A DNA stretch of 64,000 nt from the NCBI GenBank assembly GCA_021155045.1, contig JAJNQB010000017.1, positions 62,001 to 126,000 of the forward strand. Direction: 5' to 3'. This DNA comes from Arcticibacter sp. GTDB lineage: Bacteria > Bacteroidota > Bacteroidia > 2-12-FULL-35-15. The notes beneath the pieces are model-generated. The model saw nothing but the letters and a program-made list of their open reading frames with translations, was not told where the DNA came from and did no database searches. Below are positions 24,502 through 34,133 of the stretch, one piece after another (the first letter of the stretch is position 1; every line of letters begins with the position of its first letter). The translations under genes were made by a program, and so were the position numbers.

Positions 24502-25374
24502 CTATCTTCTTCTTTTCTTCCCAGCAGCACTTTTTCCGGTTTTTTTATGCTGTTGTGATCTTCCTTTTCTGTAATCTTTGTTGTCTGATTTTTTTTCCCA
24601 AGAGCGAGAATTCTTTTTTGTTTTGGTAGTATTTTTTGAGGGTGTTTCTTTTGTTTTTTTTAAACTAACATTTGAAGAGTTTTCAATTAAAGTATAAAAC
24701 TGTTTTAATTCATCAGGTGTAAAATCTCTCCAATCGCCCGAGGGAAGACCTTTTAATGTGATGTTCATTACTCGTACCCGCTCTAGCTTTGTAACAACAT
24801 AACCAAAATGTTCGCACATTCTTCGTATTTGTCTGTTTAAACCTTGCTTTAAAATAATTCTAAAAACAGTTGGAGCTTCTTTTGTTATTTTACATTTTTT
24901 GGTGATTACGCCAAGCATGGGAACACCCGCAGACATTCCAGCAATTACCTCGTCCGAAAGAGGTTTGTTTACTGTTACAACATATTCTTTTTCGTGATTG
25001 TTGCCAGCGCGCAAAACCTTATTTACAAGGTCGCCATTGTTGGTTAAAAAAATTAAACCTTGAGAATCTTTATCTAATCTTCCGATTGGAAAAACACGTT
25101 GGCTGTGATTTACAAACTGTACAATATTGTCGCGCACACCTTCTTCTGTTGTTGAAGTAATTCCGGGAGGTTTGTTAAGCGCAATAAGAATAATATTCTC
25201 TTCTTCTCGGGGCTCAAGTTCAATGCCGTTTACTCGGACTCTGTCGTTTGGTTTTACTTGTGCACCAACAGAAGCTCTTTTACCATTGATAAAAACAGTT
25301 CCATTCGCAATATGCTTATCTGCTTCTCGCCTAGAACACAATCCGCTTTCACTTATAAATTTATTTAAACGCAT
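24502..25374 (-). CDS. rluF: Pseudouridine synthase RluF-like
   Basis: 290 aa. An N-terminal S4 domain (RLNKFISESGLCSRREADK) is followed by the catalytic GRLDKDSQGLIFLTNNGDL motif (Asp nucleophile, ~100), the RluF/RluB family block LNRQIRRMCEHFGYVVTKL and a lysine/serine/threonine-rich tail of about 50 residues. It should form pseudouridine in 23S rRNA; in E. coli RluF acts at 2604. The tail is low complexity and basic, probably an RNA contact. Located upstream of dbpA-like helicase, both minus strand, 49 bases apart. Confidence 0.9.
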   Translation of the reverse strand: MRLNKFISESGLCSRREADKHIANGTVFINGKRASVGAQVKPNDRVRVNGIELEPREEENIILIALNKPPGITSTTEEGVRDNIVQFVNHSQRVFPIGRLDKDSQGLIFLTNNGDLVNKVLRAGNNHEKEYVVTVNKPLSDEVIAGMSAGVPMLGVITKKCKITKEAPTVFRIILKQGLNRQIRRMCEHFGYVVTKLERVRVMNITLKGLPSGDWRDFTPDELKQFYTLIENSSNVSLKKTKETPSKNTTKTKKNSRSWEKKSDNKDYRKGRSQQHKKTGKSAAGKKRRR

Positions 25375-25453
25375 TAAAAATTTTTTCTAAACCGCTGACA
25401 AGATAAGGATTTGATAGAATTGTTGAGATATTTAGCCCTAAATAGGCGGTTCA

Positions 25454-25627
25454 TTATTTAAACGTCCTACCAATCAGCACAATATTGTTTTCTTCAAAAG
25501 TATAACACGGAACCCGCCACTTCAGCTCTTCTGTTAGCCCACAGCCAATAAGAATAGCTCTTAGCTTTTCCATTTCTTCTTGCCAATTTTTGGCTTTGCT
25601 TATATATTCATCCACTTTTGTATTCAT
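25454..25627 (-). pseudogene. 5' fragment of a YdeI/DUF1801-type gene
   Basis: The 57 codons from the ATG at 25627 match the beginning of YdeI/DUF1801 proteins (VDEYISKAKNWQEEMEKLR...GLTEELKWRVPCYTFEENNIVLIG), then end in RTFK-stop. Relatives continue for more than 100 residues. No continuation in another frame was found in the 80 bases downstream. So it is a truncated remnant. A GTG at 25636 is an alternative start. Confidence 0.65.
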
Positions 25628-25777
25628 GCTGTTCACTCAATAATAAAAAAACGCAAGTAAAAATATCTGAAAAAAAGAGGAATTACAAACAAAACCATGT
25701 GCCCAACAACCCACAGTTTTTTGTATATTCGCTCCGTAGTAGTCCTGTAGGGACAAACAATTAAAAAAGCAATTAAA

Positions 25778-26185
25778 ATGAACAGACCAATACGTGTATT
25801 AGTAGCCAAAGTTGGACTCGATGGGCATGATAGAGGAGCAAAAGTAATAGCATCATTTTTGCGGGATGCAGGAATGGAAGTAATTTATACGGGCTTACGA
25901 CAAACGCCAGAAATGGTTGTAAATGCAGCATTACAAGAAGATGTGGACGCAATAGGAATAAGTATTTTATCGGGAGCACACAACACCGTTTTTCCTAAAA
26001 TAATGAATCTTATGAAAGAGAAGGGGCTTAACGATGTGTTGCTTACGGGCGGAGGAATTATTCCGGATGAAGACATAAAAAAATTAAACAATATTGGTGT
26101 TGGAAAGCTTTTTCCTCCAGGAACCGACACAAAAGAAATTATTGATTACATCACAAATTATGTAAAAGAAAACAGGAAAATATAA
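25778..26185 (+). CDS. Stand-alone cobalamin-binding domain, methylmalonyl-CoA mutase C-terminal subunit type
   Basis: 135 aa, a complete B12-binding Rossmann domain. The cobalamin motif DxHxxG is DGHDRG (~residue 16), with the SxL (SILSG) and GG (TGGGIIPDED) motifs following in order. Such stand-alone subunits pair with a separate catalytic subunit of methylmalonyl-CoA mutase or a related acyl-CoA mutase. No partner is in the window. An enoyl-CoA hydratase gene lies 72 bases downstream, so an acyl-CoA pathway role is likely. Confidence 0.88.
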   Translation: MNRPIRVLVAKVGLDGHDRGAKVIASFLRDAGMEVIYTGLRQTPEMVVNAALQEDVDAIGISILSGAHNTVFPKIMNLMKEKGLNDVLLTGGGIIPDEDIKKLNNIGVGKLFPPGTDTKEIIDYITNYVKENRKI

Positions 26186-26186
26186 T

Positions 26187-26246
26187 CTCTGCGAGAAAAA
26201 GATAAAAACAAACCCCTCTGCGAGCACTGCGTCTTTGCGAGAAAAT
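26187..26246 (+). repeat. CTCTGCGAG short repeat
   Basis: CTCTGCGAG occurs at about 26188 and 26216, with related CTTTGCGAGAAAA at about 26232. It lies between the B12-domain gene and the hydratase gene. A simple dispersed repeat seen in many Bacteroidota intergenes. Confidence 0.5.
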
Positions 26247-26257
26247 AAAACAAAACA

Positions 26258-27040
26258 ATGAATTACGAAAACATTTTAGTTGCAACAGAAAACAACATTC
26301 AAACGATAACAATTAATCGTCCAGACAAACTAAATGCACTTAACAAAAAAACAATTGATGAATTAAGTAATGCATTTTCTGAAGCAGAAAAAAGCAGCGT
26401 AGTAAAAGTTGTTATAATAACAGGGTCGGGACAAAAAGCATTTGTTGCTGGAGCCGACATTTCTGAGTTTGCAAGTTTTAGCGTAGAACAAGGAAAGGCA
26501 TTAAGTGCCGAAGGACATAAAAAATTATTTGATTTGGTACAAAACTTAACAACACCTGTAATAGCTGCTGTTAATGGCTTTGCGCTTGGCGGAGGATTAG
26601 AACTAGCAATGAGTTGCCACATCCGCATAGCTTCCGACAATGCAAAAATGGGTTTGCCAGAAGTTTCTTTAGGCGTTATTCCTGGTTATGGCGGAACGCA
26701 GCGTTTAGCACATCTTGTAGGAAAAGGAAAAGCACTTGAAATGATAATGACTGCGGACATGATTTCTGCAAGTGATGCATTGGCTTGGGGCTTGGTTAAT
26801 CATGTAACATCACAAGAAGAGCTTTTACAAAAATGCAATGAGATTGCAACAAAAATACTAAGCAAATCTTCTGTAGCCATTGCAAGCGCTATACGTTCTG
26901 TAAACGCAAACTATGTGGACGGAACAAATGGTTTTAATGTGGAGATAGATGAATTTGGGAAATGTTTTGGAACAGAAGATTTTAAAGAAGGAACAACAGC
27001 ATTTTTAGAAAAAAGAAAAGCAAATTTCCCTGGAAAATAA
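26258..27040 (+). CDS. Enoyl-CoA hydratase/isomerase (crotonase family)
   Basis: 260 aa. The crotonase fold is shown by NRPDKLNALN at ~20, the oxyanion-hole block VAGADISEF (~65) and AVNGFALGGGLELAMSCHIRIAS (~105), and the catalytic Glu of PEVSLGVIPGYGGTQRL (~140), which holds the two glutamates used by hydratases. The C-terminal KEGTTAFLEKRKANF is typical. Both glutamates being present favours true hydratase activity over an isomerase. Confidence 0.94.
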   Translation: MNYENILVATENNIQTITINRPDKLNALNKKTIDELSNAFSEAEKSSVVKVVIITGSGQKAFVAGADISEFASFSVEQGKALSAEGHKKLFDLVQNLTTPVIAAVNGFALGGGLELAMSCHIRIASDNAKMGLPEVSLGVIPGYGGTQRLAHLVGKGKALEMIMTADMISASDALAWGLVNHVTSQEELLQKCNEIATKILSKSSVAIASAIRSVNANYVDGTNGFNVEIDEFGKCFGTEDFKEGTTAFLEKRKANFPGK

Positions 27041-27126
27041 AATTGTTCAAAGAAGGAGCATCATGACAAAACAAAAAACCTGTTGAGTATTTTCATTTTC
27101 AAATTTTTTAACTTTTAGCTTTATAA

Positions 27127-28611
27127 TTGAATCCACTAAAAAAACTTGCATCACAAACAGCCATTTATGGTTTACCTACAATTGTTGGCAGGCTTTTAAA
27201 CTATTTTTTAACACCGCTTTATACCTATAATTTTACAACATCGGAGTTTGGTGTGGTTACTTCGGCTTATGCCTATGTTTCTTTTTTGTTGGTTTTTCTA
27301 ACATACGGTATGGAAACAACGGTTTTTAAATTTTCTCAATCAGAAACAAACAAACAAAAAGTTTTTACAACATCGTTAATTTCTGTTTTTATAACTAGTG
27401 CAAGTTTTGTTTTGTTTGCAAGTGTTTTTTCACAAAGTATTGCCGAAAGCATTAAGTTTACCGACCATCCAGAATATGTAGTTTGGTTTGCGATAATAAT
27501 TGCAACAGATGCGCTCGCAGCCATTCCTTTTGCAAAGCTTCGTGAACAAGGAAAAGCCAAGCGGTTTGCATTAATAAAAACAATAAATATTTTAATCAAC
27601 ATTGGTTTAAATCTGTTTTTTATTATGTTTTGCAAAAGCGTTTATGAAGCAGAAGAATCTTCCTACAAAGGTTTTGTTGACGCTGTTTATAACCCACAAA
27701 TAGGAATTGGTTATATTTTTATTTCCAATTTAATAGCCAGCGCAGTAACACTTTTATTGTTATCGCCAGAAATGATAAAAACAGAATATGTGTTTGACTC
27801 TTTGCTTTGGAAAAAAATGATGCGCTATGCTTTACCGCTGTTAATAGCAGGTTTGGCAGGAATGGTAAACGAAACATTAGACCGTGTTTTATTAACCCAT
27901 TTGCTTCCAGAAAACGAAGCATTGTCGCAAACAGGTATCTATGGCGCATGTTACAAGGTTTCTATCATCATGACCATTTTTATTCAAACCTTTCGATTTG
28001 CTGCAGAGCCTTTCTTTTTTAGCCACGCAAAAGAACAAAATGCTCAAAAAGCCTACGCAGATATTATGAAATATTTTGTAATTATTTGTTCTTTAATCTT
28101 TTTGGGCACTATGGTAAACATTGGTTGGATTCAATATTTTGTTGGAAAAGATTTTAGAGCAGGAATGAATGTTGTTCCAGTTTTACTTTTAGCAAATTTA
28201 TTTTTAGGCATATTTATCAACCAATCTATATGGTATAAACTAACAGGGCAAACACATTACGGAGCAATTTTAACCATTTTTGGTTCTATCATAACCATTG
28301 CACTAAACATTTATTGGATTCCTAGGATTGGCTATATAGGCTGTGCTTGGGCAACATTAATTTGTTATGCCGGAATGATGGTGCTTTCCTATTTTATGGG
28401 TAATAAACACTACCCTGTTAATTATGATTTAAAACGCATCTTCTTATACTTAGGTTTATCATTAACTTTGTATGCTTTGGGCGTATTCTTAAAAGTAGAT
28501 TCAACAACCATCAACTTGTTTGTTGGAAACATTTTACTATTAGGCTTTGTTTTCTTTATTTGGAAAATGGAAAAACAAAACCTAATGAAACAACCCATTA
28601 GAAAGAATTAA
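27127..28611 (+). CDS. Oligosaccharide/lipid flippase (MVF/Wzx type)
   Basis: 494 aa, about 14 membrane helices. It begins NPLKKLASQTAIYGLPTIVGRLLNYFLTPLYTY, the usual N-terminus of Bacteroidota flippases of this kind, from a TTG start at 27127. Homologues move lipid-linked sugars across the inner membrane. It leads an apparent operon of six genes (flippase, dut, nucleotidyltransferase, TPR lipoprotein, DUF4292 lipoprotein, EnvC-like) with gaps of at most nine bases or overlaps. Confidence 0.88.
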   Translation: MNPLKKLASQTAIYGLPTIVGRLLNYFLTPLYTYNFTTSEFGVVTSAYAYVSFLLVFLTYGMETTVFKFSQSETNKQKVFTTSLISVFITSASFVLFASVFSQSIAESIKFTDHPEYVVWFAIIIATDALAAIPFAKLREQGKAKRFALIKTINILINIGLNLFFIMFCKSVYEAEESSYKGFVDAVYNPQIGIGYIFISNLIASAVTLLLLSPEMIKTEYVFDSLLWKKMMRYALPLLIAGLAGMVNETLDRVLLTHLLPENEALSQTGIYGACYKVSIIMTIFIQTFRFAAEPFFFSHAKEQNAQKAYADIMKYFVIICSLIFLGTMVNIGWIQYFVGKDFRAGMNVVPVLLLANLFLGIFINQSIWYKLTGQTHYGAILTIFGSIITIALNIYWIPRIGYIGCAWATLICYAGMMVLSYFMGNKHYPVNYDLKRIFLYLGLSLTLYALGVFLKVDSTTINLFVGNILLLGFVFFIWKMEKQNLMKQPIRKN

Positions 28612-28615
28612 AAAA

Positions 28616-29050
28616 ATGAAAATAAAAATAATTAATAAGTCGAAACACGAGTTACCAAGCTATGCCACAACTGGTGCAGCAGGAATGGATTTGCGAGCAA
28701 ATTTAGATGCAGCAATTGTTTTAAAGCCACTAGAAAGAACCCTTGTGGCAACAGGTTTGTTTCTTGAAATTCCTTTTGGCTACGAAGCACAAATTCGCCC
28801 AAGAAGCGGCTTGGCATTTAAAAATGGATTAACCGTATTAAACTCTCCGGGTACTATTGATGCAGATTACAGAGGAGAAGTAAAAGTAATTTTGGTAAAC
28901 ATTTCGAATCAAGAATTTATAATTAATGACGGAGAACGCGTGGCGCAAATGGTAATTGCAAAACACGAACAAGCAGAATGGATAGAAGTTGAACAGCTTG
29001 AAGAATCAGCCAGAGGAGAAGGCGGATTTGGGAGCACAGGAAAAAAATAA
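28616..29050 (+). CDS. dut: dUTP diphosphatase
   Basis: 144 aa trimeric dUTPase: motif 1 AAGMDLRANL, motif 2 PRSGLAF, motif 3 (SPGTIDADYRGEV), motif 4 NDGERVAQMV and motif 5 (GEGGFGSTGKK) are all intact. It hydrolyses dUTP to dUMP and pyrophosphate. Four bases after the flippase stop. Confidence 0.97.
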   Translation: MKIKIINKSKHELPSYATTGAAGMDLRANLDAAIVLKPLERTLVATGLFLEIPFGYEAQIRPRSGLAFKNGLTVLNSPGTIDADYRGEVKVILVNISNQEFIINDGERVAQMVIAKHEQAEWIEVEQLEESARGEGGFGSTGKK

Positions 29051-29059
29051 AACGCATTT

Positions 29060-30058
29060 ATGAAGATAATTATTCCAATGGCAGGAATGGGCAAAAGAAT
29101 GCGCCCACACACACTTACAACACCAAAACCATTAATTCCAATTGCTGGAAAACCAATGGTACAGCGTATCGTTGAAGACATCACAAAAGTGTGCGATGAA
29201 AAAGTAGATGAAATAGCTTTTGTTGTTGGGCATTTCGGAAAAGATGCAGAAAACAATTTAATAAAAGTAGCAGAAAGCCTTGGTGCAAAAGGTAAAATAT
29301 TTTATCAAGACGAACCACTTGGAACAGCCCATGCAATTATGTGTGCAAAAGAATGCATTACAGGAAAAGTGGTGGTTGCCTTTGCTGATACGCTTTTTAA
29401 AGCCGATTTTAAAATGGATTCAACACAAGAAGGAATTATTTGGGTTCAAAAAGTAGAAGACCCAAAACCTTTTGGTGTTGTTAAAATTGATGCAAACAAT
29501 ATCATCACCGATTTTGTAGAAAAACCACAAGAGTTTGTTTCTGATTTAGCAATCATTGGAATTTATTATTTTAAAGATGGCGATTATCTGAGAACAGAAT
29601 TACAATATTTATTGGATAACGATATCAAAGAAAAAGGGGAGTACCAATTAACAAATGCTTTGGAAAACATGAAAGCCAAAGGAACAAAATTTAGTCCTGG
29701 AAAAGTAACAGAATGGCTTGATTGTGGCAATAAAGATGCTACCGTTTATACGAATTCGCGAATATTAGAGTTTAATAAAGATAAAGCAAGAACAACAGTT
29801 TTTACAAACAAAAATTCAAAAATTATTGAACCTTGTTATATTGCTGATGGAGTACAGTTGATTGATTCTGTTGTTGGTCCACATGCTTCTGTTGGAGAAA
29901 ATACCATTATTGAAAATTCGGTGGTTAAAAATTGTATTATACAAACAAACAGCAAAATAAAAAATGCAGATTTAAGCAATTCCATGATTGGTAATTATGC
30001 TGAATACACAGGAAAATCAAACGATGCAAGCATAAGCGATTACAGTACAATACGATAA
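29060..30058 (+). CDS. Sugar-phosphate nucleotidyltransferase with left-handed beta-helix tail
   Basis: 332 aa. An N-terminal GT-A nucleotidyltransferase domain opens IIPMAGMGKRMRPHTLTTPKPLIPIAGKPM; this has the GxGxR(x)10KP signature. Later are DEPLGTAHA, FADTLF and a substrate motif GIYYFKDG. The C-terminal ~80 residues show isoleucine/valine hexapeptide repeats (IEPCYIADGVQLIDSVVGP...). This layout is that of mannose-1-phosphate guanylyltransferase or glucose-1-phosphate thymidylyltransferase; the sugar is not determined. Nine bases after dut. Confidence 0.88.
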   Translation: MKIIIPMAGMGKRMRPHTLTTPKPLIPIAGKPMVQRIVEDITKVCDEKVDEIAFVVGHFGKDAENNLIKVAESLGAKGKIFYQDEPLGTAHAIMCAKECITGKVVVAFADTLFKADFKMDSTQEGIIWVQKVEDPKPFGVVKIDANNIITDFVEKPQEFVSDLAIIGIYYFKDGDYLRTELQYLLDNDIKEKGEYQLTNALENMKAKGTKFSPGKVTEWLDCGNKDATVYTNSRILEFNKDKARTTVFTNKNSKIIEPCYIADGVQLIDSVVGPHASVGENTIIENSVVKNCIIQTNSKIKNADLSNSMIGNYAEYTGKSNDASISDYSTIR

Positions 30059-30060
30059 AA

Positions 30061-31827
30061 TTGAAAAAAAGAAACACATATTTTTATTTACAAACTTGTT
30101 TTTTGCTTGCAATAAGCGTGTTGGTGTTTTCGTGTAAATCTGGTAAAGAAGGAGCTTCCAGTAGTAAACAAGAAAGTAAAAAAGAAACCACAAAACTATC
30201 TGACAGAGAAAGAATACAATTTGAAATGCTGTTTTTTAATGCCAATAAAGAAAAAATGCTTGGCAACTATGATTTAGCAGAAACCTATTATAGTCAAGCA
30301 TTGCGCATCGACCCCGCTAGTGCAACAACCATGTATGAATTGGCAAATATTTATTCTTTTCAAAACAACAAAAACCAAGCACTTTTTTATAGCAAAAAAG
30401 CAGCAAACCTTGAACCAACCAACGTTTGGTTTATGTTGTTATATGCTGATTGTTTAAAAAACAGCAGGCAGCTTACCGAAGCAGCAAAGGTTTATGAAAA
30501 ACTTGTAAAACAAAACCCCGAAAACATTGATTTTTATTATGAATTAGCAAGCACCTATTTGTACTTAAACAAACCACAAGAAGCAGTAAGGGTTTATGAT
30601 AACATCGAAAAACAAATGGGCATTACCGATGAGGTGTCTGTACAAAAAGTAAAAATTTATAAAGCAGTAAAAAATTATGATAAAGCAATAGAAGAAATAA
30701 AAAAGCTAATAAAACATAATCCTAAGGAAGCAAAAAACTATGGTATATTAGGAGAGCTTTATCAAGACAAAGGACAACCAGAAAAAGCACTTGAAGCGTA
30801 TAAAGAATTATTAAAAATGGACCCGAACAATGCTTATGTTCACCTTTCTTTAGCAGACTATTATCGCTCACAAAAAGAGAACGAAAAAGCATTTGATGAA
30901 ATTAAAATAGCATTTAAAAGCAAAGATTTAGATATTGACACCAAAGTAAAAATATTGCTTTCGTATTATTCCATTACAGAGGTTTATCACGATTTAAAAC
31001 CAGATGCCGATGATTTGTGCAGGATAATGGTTCAAGTGCATCCAGAAGAAGCAAAAGCATATTCTATGTATGGCGATTTTTTATACAGGGATAAAAATTA
31101 TGAAGAAGCACGCATCCAATTTCGAAAAGCAATAGCATTAGACAAAGATAAATATGCTATTTGGAATCAACTGTTAATAATTAATTCAGAATTAAATGAC
31201 AATATTTCTTTGGAAAAAGAAAGCAAAGAAGCAATAGAACTTTTTCCGAATCAAGCTTTGCCCTATTTTTTTAATGGTTCAGCAAAAATTCAGTTGAAAA
31301 AATATCAAGAAGCAGTTGAATCTTTAAGTGAAGGAAAAGAGTTTGTAATTGGAAACCCTTTATTGTTAGCACAGTTTTATGCAAATCTTGGTGATTGTTA
31401 CAATCAATTAAAAAAATATAAAGAGTCGGACGAGTCGTATGATAAAGCCTTGCAGCTAGACCCAAATAACACCTATGTTTTAAACAACTATGCCTATTAC
31501 CTCTCTTTAAGAAAAACAAATTTAGAGAAAGCGGAAACAATGTCGAAAAAAACAAATGATTTAGACCCCAACAGCAGCTCTTATCAAGATACGTATGGTT
31601 GGGTGTTGTATCAGCAAAAAAAATATGCAGAAGCAAAAATTTGGATTGGAAAAGCAATAGATAATGGAGGTAAAAACAACGGAACACTTTTAGAGCATTA
31701 TGGCGATATTTTATACCAATTAGGAAGCACAGACGAAGCGCTGCTTTATTGGGAAAACGCAAAAAAAGTGGGTGGAGGAAGCGAACTACTAAACAAAAAG
31801 ATTGCAGATAAAAGAATATATGAATAA
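30061..31827 (+). CDS. TPR-repeat lipoprotein
   Basis: 588 aa. It starts with TTG at 30061, two bases after the upstream stop. The lipobox is in LLAISVLVFSCKSG (Cys ~25). About twelve TPR units follow (e.g. AETYYSQALRIDPASATTMYELANIY, ALEAYKELLKMDPNNAYVHLSLADYY). Its position in the flippase-to-EnvC operon is conserved in Bacteroidota; the role is unknown, probably a scaffold on the periplasmic face. Confidence 0.87.
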   Translation: MKKRNTYFYLQTCFLLAISVLVFSCKSGKEGASSSKQESKKETTKLSDRERIQFEMLFFNANKEKMLGNYDLAETYYSQALRIDPASATTMYELANIYSFQNNKNQALFYSKKAANLEPTNVWFMLLYADCLKNSRQLTEAAKVYEKLVKQNPENIDFYYELASTYLYLNKPQEAVRVYDNIEKQMGITDEVSVQKVKIYKAVKNYDKAIEEIKKLIKHNPKEAKNYGILGELYQDKGQPEKALEAYKELLKMDPNNAYVHLSLADYYRSQKENEKAFDEIKIAFKSKDLDIDTKVKILLSYYSITEVYHDLKPDADDLCRIMVQVHPEEAKAYSMYGDFLYRDKNYEEARIQFRKAIALDKDKYAIWNQLLIINSELNDNISLEKESKEAIELFPNQALPYFFNGSAKIQLKKYQEAVESLSEGKEFVIGNPLLLAQFYANLGDCYNQLKKYKESDESYDKALQLDPNNTYVLNNYAYYLSLRKTNLEKAETMSKKTNDLDPNSSSYQDTYGWVLYQQKKYAEAKIWIGKAIDNGGKNNGTLLEHYGDILYQLGSTDEALLYWENAKKVGGGSELLNKKIADKRIYE

Positions 31828-32689
31828 GTACAAAACCCCACTTTTGAATGTAGCACTATTCAGAAAAATATTTTTTCCGGTTTTTGTTTTATCCCTTATT
31901 TTCTCCTCTTGTAAAACACCAAAAACAATCACGCTGAACAATGGTAAATGTATTTTAGAACCTAAAACAGCCCATCATCTTACAAAAAAACTAAAAGAAA
32001 ACGAATTTAAATTCGACAGGCTCAACGCAAAATTGAGCGCAGAAGCTGAAATAGACAGCTCATCCAATTCTTTTACCATAACATTAAGAATAAAAAAAGA
32101 CAGCATCATCTGGATGTCAATCTCTAAACTTGGTATAGAAGGAGCAAGGGTAATGATTACAAAAGATTCTGTTAAGTTTATGAATAGGATAAAAAATCAA
32201 TTTTTTAAAGGAGATTTTTCTTACATCAGCAAGCTTTTAAATACCGACTTGGATTATGAAATGGTTCAGTCTTTATTGGTTGGAAATAGCGTTGAATTTT
32301 ATGATGAGGACGAAAAAATAAAACCAGGAATAGATGATTGTAGGTATTATTTGGGAACGGTACGCAAACGTAAAATGAAAAAAATTATTGAAAAAGGAAA
32401 AGAATACAAAGAACCCGCTCAAACCATTTATTTGTCGCCAGAAAAATTTAAAATAACACGAATTGTTTTTTTTGAATTTAACCCCGACAGAAGCTTTGAT
32501 GCACAATATGATAATTATGTTTCCGTTGATTCTACACAACTGTTTCCACAAAAAATTACGTGTAACATAAAAGCACAAAAAAAAATTTTTATCCAACTAA
32601 ATTATACCAAAACAGTATTTAATGAGGAACAAACATTCCCGTTTAAAATACCAGAAAACTATGAATCTATTGTTTATAAAGAAAAATAA
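31820..32689 (+). CDS. DUF4292 lipoprotein
   Basis: 289 aa from the ATG at 31820; an earlier TTG at 31802 lies in the upstream gene and would put an extra hydrophilic stretch before the signal. The lipobox is FSSCKTPKT (Cys about residue 31). The body is beta-rich, with the DUF4292 pattern KLSAEAEIDSSSNSFTITLRIKKDSIIWMS and ...KFMNRIKNQFFKGDF. The fold resembles LolA/LolB lipoprotein carriers. It overlaps the TPR gene by eight bases. Confidence 0.87.
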   Translation: MNKYKTPLLNVALFRKIFFPVFVLSLIFSSCKTPKTITLNNGKCILEPKTAHHLTKKLKENEFKFDRLNAKLSAEAEIDSSSNSFTITLRIKKDSIIWMSISKLGIEGARVMITKDSVKFMNRIKNQFFKGDFSYISKLLNTDLDYEMVQSLLVGNSVEFYDEDEKIKPGIDDCRYYLGTVRKRKMKKIIEKGKEYKEPAQTIYLSPEKFKITRIVFFEFNPDRSFDAQYDNYVSVDSTQLFPQKITCNIKAQKKIFIQLNYTKTVFNEEQTFPFKIPENYESIVYKEK

Positions 32690-33911
32690 AGGTGCATTAA
32701 CACTATTTTTTGTCTTGCTTTTTTTAAGCAACACATTTTCTTTTGCTCAAAAACAAAACAAAAAAGATTTAGAAAACAAAAAGAAAGAGCTTCAAAAAGA
32801 AATAGAATACACAAATCAATTACTTTCTGAAACAAAAAAAAATAAAAAACTTTCTTTAGGACAACTCATTGCTCTTAACAAAAAAATTAGCGCTCGCGAA
32901 GAGCTTATTTCTACTATTAACAGAGAGATTTATAACCTTGAAAAACAAATTCAAGAAAACAATAATAGCATCAACAAACTTCAAAACGAATTAGACAAAC
33001 TAAAAAAAGAATATGCAAAAATGATTTATTATGCCTATAAAAATCAAGATGCATATAGCCGATTAATGTTTGTGTTTGCAGCAAAAGATTTTGAACAAGC
33101 CTATATGCGATTAAAATATTTACAGCAATATAGTGAATTCAGGCATAAACAAGCAACAACAATTCTGGAAACAAAAAAACAATTAAACGAAAAAGTTCAA
33201 GAGTTGGAAGTAAAAAAATCAGATAAACGAGTTTTGCTAGGCAACGAACAAGAAGAAAAGAAAAACCTTACTTCCGAAAAAAGCGAGAAAGAACAAGTGC
33301 TTTCTGGCTTACAACAACAAGAATCGAAACTGAAAAAGGATTTAGAAAAGAAAAAACAAGATGCACAAAAATTACAACAAGCCATTCAACGTATCATAGA
33401 ACAAGAGCTTGAAAAAGCACAAAAAGCAGCAGCAGCAGCAAATAAACCAAAACCACAAAAACTTATTTTAACTCCAGAAGCACAAGAGCTTTCCAACTCC
33501 TTTGCAACAAACAAAGCAAAGCTTCCTTGGCCCGTAGCAAAAGGAATTATTAGCGAAAGGTTTGGCGTACATCCACACCCAACAATGTCCAACATTGATA
33601 TTAATAATAACGGAATTGATATTACAACAAACAATGGTTCTATTGCACGTGCAGTTTTTGATGGAGAAGTAAAAGGCGTTGTAAATATGCCAGGAGCAGG
33701 ACAATTTATTTTAATACGCCATGGGGAATATTTAACAGTGTATTCTAACCTAAAAGATGTGTATGTAAAAGTGGGAGATAAAATTACTACCAAACAAAAC
33801 CTTGGAACTATTTTGTATGATGAAGATGATGCAAAAACAGTTCTTCATTTCGAACTCTGGAAAGGACAATCAAAACTTGACCCCGAAACATGGTTGTATA
33901 AAAACAATTAA
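32661..33911 (+). CDS. EnvC-like murein hydrolase activator (degenerate LytM domain)
   Basis: 416 aa from the ATG at 32661, overlapping the DUF4292 gene by 29 bases. A signal peptide (SNTFSFAQ) is followed by a long coiled coil (~30-260, K/E/Q-rich heptads) and a C-terminal LytM domain (~300-416). In active M23 peptidases the first zinc ligand is His in HxGxD; here the equivalent is NNGIDI (Asn). The later HxH-type region is TVLHFELW, keeping only one His. As in EnvC and NlpD it probably activates an amidase, not cut peptidoglycan itself. Confidence 0.88.
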   Translation: MNLLFIKKNKGALTLFFVLLFLSNTFSFAQKQNKKDLENKKKELQKEIEYTNQLLSETKKNKKLSLGQLIALNKKISAREELISTINREIYNLEKQIQENNNSINKLQNELDKLKKEYAKMIYYAYKNQDAYSRLMFVFAAKDFEQAYMRLKYLQQYSEFRHKQATTILETKKQLNEKVQELEVKKSDKRVLLGNEQEEKKNLTSEKSEKEQVLSGLQQQESKLKKDLEKKKQDAQKLQQAIQRIIEQELEKAQKAAAAANKPKPQKLILTPEAQELSNSFATNKAKLPWPVAKGIISERFGVHPHPTMSNIDINNNGIDITTNNGSIARAVFDGEVKGVVNMPGAGQFILIRHGEYLTVYSNLKDVYVKVGDKITTKQNLGTILYDEDDAKTVLHFELWKGQSKLDPETWLYKNN

Positions 33912-34133
33912 TACAATTTTTATACCCTAAAAAATAATAGTTTGCAAGCAGGCGCAGGCGGCATTTGGAATACAAACCTGCCTACTTGCACAAAAGGTTA
34001 TTCGAAGATATGAGAACTTTATTAAGCGGAGGCAAATAAAATAAAATGTCTGCGAAGCAGGCAATAATTTATGCCGAAGCCTTGCACGTCCTGCCGCTTG
34101 CGCTTGCTTGGTGCTTGGTGTTAGCGGTAGTAA
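33912..34133. repeat. Repeat-rich gap at the left end of the CarboxypepD_reg insert
   Basis: An imperfect inverted pair TTTGCAAGCAGGC/GCCTACTTGCA (about 33940-33990) and a degenerate relative of the repeat core are followed by CTTGCGCTTGCTTGGTGCTTGGTGTTAGCGGTAG (written as a cluster at 34097-34130) read on the minus strand as CCGCTAACACCAAGCACC. The 74-codon ORF across it is a chance frame in repeats. Confidence 0.5.
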
